From contig CAZYXT010000091.1 of NCBI GenBank assembly GCA_964651505.1, positions 1-9,622 of the forward strand: a DNA stretch of 9,622 nucleotides, written 5' to 3'. Below the pieces are notes generated by a model. That model was given only the letters and a program-made list of their open reading frames with translations, searched no databases and was not told the DNA's origin. Numbering within the stretch: the stretch's first letter is position 1; each line of letters begins with the position of its first letter. Below are positions 1-6,088 of the stretch, piece after piece. Source of the DNA: Avisuccinivibrio_A sp964651505 (lineage in GTDB: Bacteria > Pseudomonadota > Gammaproteobacteria > Enterobacterales > Succinivibrionaceae). The translations under genes and the position numbers were made by a program.

Positions 1-2878
1 GAAGAGCAAAGTCTTCATTGCTTTTCGCCAAATAAAAAGTTTCGCAGAAGACCGAATTTGTTGAGAGCTCTACCTCAGGATGATCGATGATGGGCAGGAG
101 CTTCTCTTGCACGTTCAAAATATACGCAAGCGCCTTGGCCTTGTCATCGGAGGTGTTCTTGCGCCTGGCAGTGCCCCTGATATTGCCGTCAGCATCCCGG
201 GTTTTGACTAACTCGATGCTGTCTGTGATGGAGACGTATTCGTCAATCAGCAGCAACATCGTGATCAGAAGTTTGCTCGAAGCGCCTTCGCGCAATTTGG
301 CAAGAGAAGCGATGAACTGCGGATTGGTGTATTCGCAGTCAAATGCAGCGGCAACCTTTCCGTCCACGGAGAAGAGCTTGTTAATCAGATAGTAGATCTC
401 AAGCAACAGCCGGCTTTCTTTGCTTATGGTGCGTCCCTGATCTTTATCGGCCAGAGCTTGGAGGTTTTGGATAAAGTTGTCAAAGCCGTCTTTGCGATTG
501 ACCAGCTTGCGATAAATCTTGAGCAGGCCGCTTGATTCGAGGTAGCGATGCAGAGGGCGGCGCGCATGGGTAAGACAAGAGGTGTGCAAAATCGAGTACT
601 TGTCTTTGTGCTTGTTAAGCTTGCTGAGGGCCGGATTGTAGCCGGCATAACCGTCGGTGGTCAGAGAGGTTAAGGAAACCTTGGAGATCTCGGCTCTCTC
701 AAAGCCCAAGAGCTTCATGGCCGATTTATGAGAGCGGCTGTCGGAGCCCATGAAATACATGGCGGCGATAGGCTCGCTGCGACCTGTGGACAAAGACCAG
801 ATCTGACTCTTTTTGATATTGCCCGAGGCTGTTTTCACCTCGCGGTTTTTTATGGTGGTTTCATCAGCCTGCGCGTTTTGGCACTTGGTCAAAATCATAA
901 ACTGGATATGATCTGCCATGGGTTTGAGAATAGCCCTGATTGCAAAGTTGAGCATCTCGATGAACTGCTGCCTGGAATAACCGTATTCGCCGTTTTTCAA
1001 GAAGGCGTGGAGCCTGGACTTGGGAACAGTCATAAAACTGAAATAAGCGATCACAGAGGCGATGAAGCCATTGCTTTGACTGTTGTTTTTAAAGGCCGGC
1101 AGCTTGGCAAAAATGTGCTGTTTTGCTTTAAATTTGATGGGATCGAGCACTTCCTCTCCGGCAATGTCTATGACCATCGAGTGCAAGTCAATTGACTCCT
1201 TGTGGACGCTCGGATTTGAGATGATGTACTTGAATAATTTTCTGAGCCGTTCTTGCTTTTCCTTGCGCTTTGACTTCAAACTTTCTGCCTTCGCAGTCCG
1301 AGTTTGGGGCCTGATTGAGGTTTGCTCCTGCCCGGGCGATTGCTCTTGTGTCTGTTGCATCGGCTGTTGAGGCGAGCCTTGCATTGACGGTTGAGATGAT
1401 TGTTCAGTCGAGCCTGTCTTTTGCTCTTCATCGCCCATGCAATCTTGGTCCAAGAAGACATCTTCGGGTTGTGTCTGCTGTTGTTGCGACTGTTGTGTCG
1501 ACGGTTTGCCAAAGTGTTGAGACGATTGTTCTGACAACTGTTGTCCGCTCTCAGAGCGGCCGTCTTCGTGCAAAATCTCGGGCGTAAAGTCAGAAACATA
1601 GTCCTGCCTGTATTCTTCGGGCAAGTCGGCGCAACTGATGGCATAGACAGACGCTGCCGTCATTGAAGCAGGCACAATCTCGGTTTGAGCATTGCAGTGC
1701 GAGCAGCGGTGGAAGAATACCGGGGTGATGATGTTCTCGACCCGCACAGAGGGCAGGGTTATGGTTATGTTGATGCGATCGACGCATTTGTTGACCTTAA
1801 AGTCATGAAAGGAATGACAGCCTTCGCACCACTGCGACAGGGTCGAGCCCAAGATGGGTGTGACCACTTCAAGACAGCTTGCGAAGTCATCTTGACTGTC
1901 GAGGCTTTTGATTGCGTCTTCTCCGAGCTGCTGCACATCGCCAATGTCTTTAATGGTTTGATAAGAGTCTCCTGCGATGGCATCGAATTTATAAAACAGC
2001 TCTCCGATCTCCTGCATCATCGATTGCAGATCAACTTTGCCATTGCCCTCTTTAATATGACAGCTGGCAATCTTCCGCGCCCCCAAGCACAAAAGAGCCG
2101 CATCGCTGAAATGGTAAGATCTTTTCCCCGGTTTGGAATTATCCGATGAACTTTGGGGCTCGTATCCCGGGATATTTAAATCAACCTGCCCGCAGCTCAG
2201 AGTAAAAAATCCATCGCCGCAATGGCCGTCTCCGCATTGGGTTTCTTCATCGATTTCTTCCAAGTCATCTTGGGTTATATCAACCTCTGTCAGCTTAGTC
2301 TCGTTTATATTTTCAAGATTGTCATCGCTGCGGTTGTCATGATTATCTTGATGCTTGTCTTTATTATCTTGAGGCTTGTCTTTATTATTGTTTTGCAAAG
2401 ACTCGTTATTTGAAGAAGTATGCTTGGCTCTGTTTGATTCGCTTTTGGATAAATCAAGCGAGCCTTTTAAGTGATAGTTTAGAGATGAAATTGCCCTGAC
2501 GGTGGCTGCGACATATTTTCTTATGTATTTGGCAAACTCTCTGAAGTTAAGATCAGCCTCGTCAATCTCGGGAATATAATCAATTGCCTTGCTGGTTTTT
2601 AATACGTCGGCATTGTCATTCAGCGCCCCCATGAACTCTTTGACCAGAGCTTCCCAGTTGCTTGCGTTTGCCCGTGCCGCGTCGCGCTCCTTTTGGACGG
2701 TTGCAAGCTTGTTGTTGGCTTTCTGCAATGCAGCGCGCAGGCTGTTGACCGTCCTTGCCGAGGAATTGCTTTGAAGCTTCTTGTTTTCTTGTTGCATTTT
2801 AAGCACAAGACATTCCAATTCTTCCCGGCTCATTTGAGCTATGGTTTTAGAATTTATAGGTTTTGAACCCTTTTTCAT
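1..2878 (-). CDS. tnpC: IS66-family transposase TnpC, oversized, partial at the left edge
   Basis: This is the DDE transposase of the IS66 element. The frame is open for 959 codons from the ATG at 2878 and leaves the window without a stop; normal IS66 TnpC proteins are about 500 residues. A GGTGG ribosome binding site supports this start. In order I see: a charged, probably coiled-coil N-terminus (about 15-75); an Asn/Asp/Lys-rich stretch (about 150-200); a zinc-finger-like pair of CxxC motifs (C351/C354 and C392/C395) as in the IS66 zinc-binding domain; a Gln/Ser-rich linker (445-521); and the catalytic region. There, QADETT gives the first Asp (D672), TTDGYAGY the second (D742), and the family signature HARR lies at 771-774. 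The third acidic residue should be at or just beyond the last residues visible, where STNSVFCET resembles the DNN-ER region. The extra length lies before the catalytic core. It is separated from tnpB by a terminator and about 300 bases. Confidence 0.9.
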   Translation of the reverse strand, partial: MKKGSKPINSKTIAQMSREELECLVLKMQQENKKLQSNSSARTVNSLRAALQKANNKLATVQKERDAARANASNWEALVKEFMGALNDNADVLKTSKAIDYIPEIDEADLNFREFAKYIRKYVAATVRAISSLNYHLKGSLDLSKSESNRAKHTSSNNESLQNNNKDKPQDNKDKHQDNHDNRSDDNLENINETKLTEVDITQDDLEEIDEETQCGDGHCGDGFFTLSCGQVDLNIPGYEPQSSSDNSKPGKRSYHFSDAALLCLGARKIASCHIKEGNGKVDLQSMMQEIGELFYKFDAIAGDSYQTIKDIGDVQQLGEDAIKSLDSQDDFASCLEVVTPILGSTLSQWCEGCHSFHDFKVNKCVDRINITITLPSVRVENIITPVFFHRCSHCNAQTEIVPASMTAASVYAISCADLPEEYRQDYVSDFTPEILHEDGRSESGQQLSEQSSQHFGKPSTQQSQQQQTQPEDVFLDQDCMGDEEQKTGSTEQSSQPSMQGSPQQPMQQTQEQSPGQEQTSIRPQTRTAKAESLKSKRKEKQERLRKLFKYIISNPSVHKESIDLHSMVIDIAGEEVLDPIKFKAKQHIFAKLPAFKNNSQSNGFIASVIAYFSFMTVPKSRLHAFLKNGEYGYSRQQFIEMLNFAIRAILKPMADHIQFMILTKCQNAQADETTIKNREVKTASGNIKKSQIWSLSTGRSEPIAAMYFMGSDSRSHKSAMKLLGFERAEISKVSLTSLTTDGYAGYNPALSKLNKHKDKYSILHTSCLTHARRPLHRYLESSGLLKIYRKLVNRKDGFDNFIQNLQALADKDQGRTISKESRLLLEIYYLINKLFSVDGKVAAAFDCEYTNPQFIASLAKLREGASSKLLITMLLLIDEYVSITDSIELVKTRDADGNIRGTARRKNTSDDKAKALAYILNVQEKLLPIIDHPEVELSTNSVFCETFYLAKSNEDFAL
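2343..2384. repeat. Two tandem 21-bp repeats inside tnpC
   Basis: Two adjacent 21-base units (2343-2363 and 2364-2384) differ at one base (T2352 versus G2373), and a third unit begins with TTAT at 2385. They encode the repeated seven-residue pattern KDK(P/H)QDN in the Asn/Asp/Lys-rich segment of TnpC. Because the unit is a multiple of three, copy number can change without breaking the frame. Confidence 0.8.
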
Positions 2879-3117
2879 TATGCATTCCACCAGGCATGAC
2901 GATTAATTTAAAACTCTTTAACTTTAAGTTAAGTTTAAATTAAATAATCGCTCAATGCAAGGGGATTTTCAAAAAATCTCAAGAATTTTTTGAAAAAAGT
3001 TTTGATATAAGGATTGGTATAAGTTTAAAGATCTAGATGGATTTAAAAATTTTAAGTTTCAAACAACTATAGATTTTCGAAACTAAAAATTTAATTTGAT
3101 TAAGGTTAAATAAAATA
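2879..3117. other. AT-rich gap between tnpB and tnpC
   Basis: No gene is visible in this strongly AT-rich stretch. It probably carries the tnpC promoter and leader on the minus strand. A weak candidate is TTGCAT, a 17-base spacer, then TAAACT, about 30-60 bases upstream of the tnpC start; this is inference only. IS66 elements usually have much shorter spacing between tnpB and tnpC. Confidence 0.5.
2905..2941. repeat. Imperfect inverted repeat upstream of tnpC
   Basis: A perfect inverted repeat, TTAACTT-T-AAGTTAA (2918-2932), is extended outward by AATTTAAAAC (2905-2914) facing GTTTAAATT (2933-2941), with a TCT bulge on one side. It sits in the tnpC leader, 27 bases or more upstream of the start codon. 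It could be a protein-binding operator or an mRNA hairpin. It is very AT-rich, so part of the symmetry may be chance. Confidence 0.5.
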
Positions 3118-3149
3118 AAAAAATAGATCTAAATGCAGATCTATTTTTT
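3118..3149 (-). terminator. Hairpin terminator between tnpB and tnpC
   Basis: The arms AAAAAATAGATCT (3118-3130) and AGATCTATTTTTT (3137-3149) are exact reverse complements around a six-base loop. On the minus strand the stem is followed by a run of T, the form of an intrinsic terminator. It lies 28 bases after the tnpB stop. The symmetry would also allow termination of rightward transcription. Confidence 0.75.
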
Positions 3150-3176
3150 ATTCTTCGCATGGGGGATTATTAAAAT

Positions 3177-3551
3177 TTACCCGGTCTTATTTTTAAAATA
3201 CTCCTCAGCTTGGGCATTGTTAAATTCGCCCTCCGTCGTGCCGTCAAGCAGCAGCCTGGCAAGCTGCCCCTTGGTCAGCCTCTGCGGTATCAGTCCCTCG
3301 TCGAGCATCACCTTAAAGGTGCCGCAATTTAACTGCCTTACCGTGCGGTCAACCCCGCCAAAGTCGCAATGCAAAATGTTGCACCTGGTCCTGCTCTTGT
3401 TGAAGGTCACCACCGTGATTTCATCGATGCCGTTCCACGGCACGTTAAAGGCATTTTCCGTCAGCATCGCCAACAGACGGGGAATGCCGAAGCGTCCGCA
3501 TACAGGCTCTTTTACCAAATAGATTTTGCCGTTGCCAAGCAGTCCGCTCAT
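3177..3551 (-). CDS. tnpB: IS66-family accessory protein TnpB
   Basis: This 124-residue protein is the IS66 Orf2 accessory protein; its biochemical role in transposition is not well defined, but it is required in studied IS66 elements. Family features visible are GKIYLVKEPV near the N-terminus (8-17), a central KSRTRCNILHCDFGG that corresponds to the RRRDRLKILYWD region, LNCGTF matching the ERGRF motif, and a C-terminal LTKGQLARLLLDG. The usual DMRKG after the first strand is not conserved (CGRFG here), so it is a divergent member. Its ATG overlaps the tnpA stop as ATGA (3551-3548), with AAAGGAG seven bases upstream inside tnpA, which implies translational coupling. The terminator at 3118-3149 ends the tnpAB transcript. 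Confidence 0.88.
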   Translation of the reverse strand: MSGLLGNGKIYLVKEPVCGRFGIPRLLAMLTENAFNVPWNGIDEITVVTFNKSRTRCNILHCDFGGVDRTVRQLNCGTFKVMLDEGLIPQRLTKGQLARLLLDGTTEGEFNNAQAEEYFKNKTG

Positions 3552-4192
3552 CTTAAATCTCCTTTGCCCAAACGCTCAATCAGACAGCACAAAGTCTCAA
3601 CCCTCTGAGCATTGAGCCCGTCCAAATTAAACTTGAGCTCTGCGGCTCCCACCTTTACTCCTACCTCGGAGGGGCCGGCACTGACGGCGGTGTCGCAGCT
3701 GCCGGACAGGGCTTGGGGACTCTTCTTGTCTTTTTGGACCGGGGCGCGGCTGCGGCCCCCGCGGGAGACAGCCTCGATGGGGGTGCCGCTAATGGAGATG
3801 ATGTTAACCTCCTGCTCGTCATCATCTTGGATCTGCTGCTCAAGCGCAGGTAGCGATTCAATGGTGCGGCCTGTGCCGGCACCGGCTTTGCCGGCCGCGG
3901 ATGCAGATCTTGCCATAGTCGCAGTGAAGTAAGATTTGGATATTCCCAGCTGCACGCAGATTTGCACGACGGTTAATCCCCGGAGTTTAAGCTCTGTGAT
4001 CTGCTCGCGCAACAGTGCTTTGCGGCGCTCCATCTCCGTCTTCAAGTTATCGCCGTAGAGCTCTCTGCCGATGGCTCTGACTGTGTTTTGGGATACACCC
4101 ATCTTGTATTCAATCTGACCGGAGGTCAAATCGGTGTTGGTTAAGGCAAAAGCGATCTGCTCTTGGACGCCTTTTGGGGCTTTGGTAGCCAT
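3548..4192 (-). CDS. tnpA: IS66-family protein TnpA (helix-turn-helix)
   Basis: First gene of the IS66 element, 214 residues, likely a DNA-binding accessory protein. Two helix-turn-helix-like segments are visible: around residues 23-45 (SGQIEYKMGVSQNTVRAIG) and around 72-92 (LTVVQICVQLGISKSYF). The middle (about 95-170) is low-complexity and charged. The C-terminus (VGAAELKFNLDGLNAQRVETL and on to the stop) resembles the short beta-strand plus helix typical of IS66 Orf1 C-termini. It is longer than many IS66 TnpA proteins (about 100-150). A strong Shine-Dalgarno AGGGAGGA ends six bases before the ATG, but it lies in one arm of an inverted repeat and may be hidden in mRNA. The stop overlaps the tnpB start. 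Confidence 0.85.
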   Translation of the reverse strand: MATKAPKGVQEQIAFALTNTDLTSGQIEYKMGVSQNTVRAIGRELYGDNLKTEMERRKALLREQITELKLRGLTVVQICVQLGISKSYFTATMARSASAAGKAGAGTGRTIESLPALEQQIQDDDEQEVNIISISGTPIEAVSRGGRSRAPVQKDKKSPQALSGSCDTAVSAGPSEVGVKVGAAELKFNLDGLNAQRVETLCCLIERLGKGDLR

Positions 4193-4193
4193 G

Positions 4194-4228
4194 CAATTTC
4201 CTCCCTAAATATTTCGGTGAGGAAATTG
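4194..4228 (-). promoter_or_regulatory. Inverted repeat covering the tnpA ribosome binding site
   Basis: CAATTTCCTC (4194-4203) and GAGGAAATTG (4219-4228) are perfect 10-base reverse complements around a 15-base loop. Read as tnpA mRNA (minus strand), the downstream arm contains the GGAGG Shine-Dalgarno just before the ATG, so the hairpin would mask it. A nine-base direct repeat CATGCAATT (4190-4198 and 4239-4247) brackets the region. That the hairpin regulates translation is inference. Confidence 0.6.
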
Positions 4229-4246
4229 TCTAAAAGATCATGCAAT

Positions 4247-5566
4247 TCATATAGTGGGGAATTCGTTACCAGTTACGCTAGCCTCAAAGGTTAACGTGTC
4301 TTTAACAGTAGCCTGCTCAAAGCCCAGAGACTCTGACCCCGTATAGCTGTCCGAGCCCAAGGTCAGGCGGTCGGCCTCAATGTACAGATTATTGCCCGAG
4401 GCATTTTCCAATTTAGCGCTCACCGCCAAATTAATGCCGCGTACAATGCCCCCTGAAGTACCCAGAGCAATGGCACCGCTGACGGCTGAACTGTCTCCCG
4501 ACCAGGTAAAGTCATACAAGTCAACAATACTGTCTTCGTCGTCGGAAAACTCCAACACGCCCCCTGAGGTCAGCACCAAGCCGCCCATGCTGTCATTGCC
4601 CGACTTCAAAAATCCTTCCAAAGTCTCAGAGCTAATCACTAAAGTAGAGTTATATGACCCTGATACCTGACCTGCAGTGCTTGACTGACCATTAACCACA
4701 ACCGAAGCACCCGATTCATCGGCAACCAAACTGCCCTCAACCTTTAAAGTACCTGCCGTAATCTCAATCTTCGAAGAGGCAGTCTGCAAGTTAACCTTTG
4801 ACCCGGATGCAATAGTCAAAACCGACTCATTCTTGCTCCCGGAAATACTCGAGTTATAATCCGAATCAGCCAAATCAATGGTTATCGTGCCCGACACATT
4901 TGCAGTAGAGCCTGACCACGTACCACCCTCAGTCCCGATGTTTAAAGAAGCCCCGTCTGCAACACTCAATGTTGCATTATAGAAATCCAAATACTCGCCG
5001 TAAATATTCGTGGTATTCGACCCGCTGATAGTAAGTTCGGCGCCATCACTAATCGTAATTCGACTGGCATTATCTCCCGAAGCACCCAACGTAACAGAGG
5101 TACCGGTTCCCGAAGAATACAAAGTTAAAGTAGAACCCGACCCCGAAACATCAATCTCATTAGCCGCAACGGTAATATCACCCGATACCGTGTCGCCGCT
5201 CACGCTCTGAATCTCAACCTTGCCGCCGTTAATCGCAATCGTGTTAATGCTCAACGTACCCGAGCCGACATTAGACCCGCTCGGCCCAATGACAAAAGTA
5301 CTGGTGCCCGTGCCATTAATAATCAACGAGCCGGCGCCGCTTAAAGAAGCATTACCAGTTTCACCACCCCCCGAGAATCCGATATAACCATCTTCGGACA
5401 GACCATTGATAACGACATCGGCATTGAAAGAATTGCTGCCCGAAACCGTAACAGTAAATTTATCACTGCTTTCAACACGAACAGTCCCGGACCCCGAAAG
5501 CTGCCCTGCACCCGACACCTCTGTCGCACCCGCCTGTCCTGCGGCCAAACCTGCAGTCAGAACCAC
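4247..5566 (-). CDS. Autotransporter-like passenger protein, N-terminal fragment
   Basis: The open frame encodes 439 residues from a GTG at 5566. After a hydrophobic segment (VVLTAGLAAGQAGA) with an AGA signal-peptidase site near residue 14, it is Ser/Gly/Thr/Asn-rich with short alternating strands (for example TLSINTIAINGGKVEIQ, ADGASLNIG). This is the look of a surface-exposed beta-helix passenger of a type V autotransporter or adhesin. There is no beta-barrel: the frame stops right at the IS66 end, and the last few residues are probably IS-derived, so the gene is likely truncated by the insertion. The GTG has no ribosome binding site. In-frame codons upstream continue a better signal peptide (basic KLNRSKKTGGK before the hydrophobic core) but meet TAA without a start codon. 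The exact family and ligand are unknown. Confidence 0.65.
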   Translation of the reverse strand: MVLTAGLAAGQAGATEVSGAGQLSGSGTVRVESSDKFTVTVSGSNSFNADVVINGLSEDGYIGFSGGGETGNASLSGAGSLIINGTGTSTFVIGPSGSNVGSGTLSINTIAINGGKVEIQSVSGDTVSGDITVAANEIDVSGSGSTLTLYSSGTGTSVTLGASGDNASRITISDGAELTISGSNTTNIYGEYLDFYNATLSVADGASLNIGTEGGTWSGSTANVSGTITIDLADSDYNSSISGSKNESVLTIASGSKVNLQTASSKIEITAGTLKVEGSLVADESGASVVVNGQSSTAGQVSGSYNSTLVISSETLEGFLKSGNDSMGGLVLTSGGVLEFSDDEDSIVDLYDFTWSGDSSAVSGAIALGTSGGIVRGINLAVSAKLENASGNNLYIEADRLTLGSDSYTGSESLGFEQATVKDTLTFEASVTGNEFPTI

Positions 5567-5657
5567 TGCAGAGGCTAAATTGCATTTTCCACCCGTCTTC
5601 TTGGATCGATTTAACTTATCTTCACCCCTGCCTTAAAGACATGCCCCCCTGCCCCAT
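5567..5657 (-). pseudogene. Out-of-frame 5' end of the passenger gene (signal peptide n-region)
   Basis: The codons just upstream of 5566 encode the basic n-region expected before the hydrophobic core, but the only ATGs (5642 and 5657, sharing one frame) are one base out of register. Removing a single G from the minus-strand G4 tract (5625-5628) joins MSLRQ to GEDKLNRSKKTGGK and on into the signal peptide without a stop. A G6 tract (5644-5649) lies between the two ATGs and would serve equally for the ATG at 5657. The G-rich stretch before the ATG at 5642 could act as a ribosome binding site, though its spacing is short. This is either a real inactivating or phase-variable change, or a base-call error. 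Confidence 0.5.
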
Positions 5658-5762
5658 AAAAAGATTAAGACCGGCTCTGCATGCTCCGGGATGCCGGCAG
5701 CGATCCTGCGCTATGAGGGGGTGGGTCGGCAAAAGAGAATGGTTAGAGGAGCAGAGGAATTT

Positions 5763-5781
5763 AAAACAGCCGCAAACGGCT
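5763..5781 (-). terminator. Small hairpin with T-run
   Basis: AGCCG (5768-5772) and CGGCT (5777-5781) pair around a four-base loop, and on the minus strand the stem is followed by TTTT (5766-5763). It would end leftward transcription from the small ORF at 5834-6064. Confidence 0.5.
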
Positions 5782-5796
5782 CAGCATCGCAAAAGC

Positions 5797-5823
5797 GCCC
5801 TAATCGGGGATGGGTTTTAGGGC
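5797..5823. repeat. Inverted repeat GCCCTAA / TTAGGGC
   Basis: Exact seven-base arms (5797-5803 and 5817-5823) enclose a 13-base loop. On the minus strand it is followed by GCTTTTG, so it may assist the neighbouring hairpin as a terminator. The loop is long and the evidence is weak. Confidence 0.35.
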
Positions 5824-5833
5824 ACTCATTTTC

Positions 5834-6064
5834 TTAAAGTGCCGGAGGGCAAAGCATGCCTTGGAAGAGAGATCCTGTCTCAGGGGGCAGGGGCGCAAAA
5901 AATCTTTGGGCCCTGCGATTTTTGGGCCTGCACTCAAACCACGCGGCGATGCATGATGCTACAATGAAAACGAGCAGGGCGCCAAAAACAAGGCTCAAGA
6001 TAAGAGTTTGATGAATTTGCGTTCCTAAGGTTGCTTGTAACTTTAATAAGAACAGCTTGGCCAA
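5834..6064 (-). CDS. Possible small single-helix membrane protein
   Basis: I do not recognise this protein. From a TTG at 6064 the frame encodes 76 residues. A clear hydrophobic helix (LILSLVFGALLVFIVASC, about residues 23-40) is followed by AAWFECRPKNRRAQRFF, a basic stretch that would stay in the cytoplasm by the positive-inside rule, and a Pro-rich tail. In its favour are the coherent transmembrane segment and the hairpins with T-runs just after the stop. Against it are that there is no ATG start in the sensible part of the frame, no obvious ribosome binding site, and the 5' end comes within 25 bases of the divergent HNH gene. The frame stays open further upstream into the HNH gene, where it is only an antisense shadow. 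Confidence 0.3.
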   Translation of the reverse strand: MAKLFLLKLQATLGTQIHQTLILSLVFGALLVFIVASCIAAWFECRPKNRRAQRFFAPLPPETGSLFQGMLCPPAL

Positions 6065-6088
6065 AGCACAAGATGCAGGGGTAAGTCT

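Larger units (their letters stand above)
1..4276 (-). mobile_element. IS66-family insertion sequence, partial (left end outside window)
   Basis: The set tnpA-tnpB-tnpC in this order and on one strand is the hallmark of the IS66 family. The element runs leftwards and its tnpC-side end is outside the window. The tnpA-side end must lie between the tnpA start (4192) and the passenger gene. IS66-family ends typically begin GTAA, and on the minus strand GTAAC occurs at 4269-4265 and at 4276-4272, so one of these is a candidate terminus; I use 4276 as the outer limit. The 8-bp target duplication expected of the family cannot be tested because the other end is missing. The element appears to have inserted into the passenger gene at 4247-5642. 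Confidence 0.75.

Noticed and set aside
728..1195. Rightward 155-codon open frame, and other rightward frames across 87-2774
   Set aside because: They are antisense to the continuous tnpC frame, which carries recognisable IS66 motifs; their predicted peptides show no family features.
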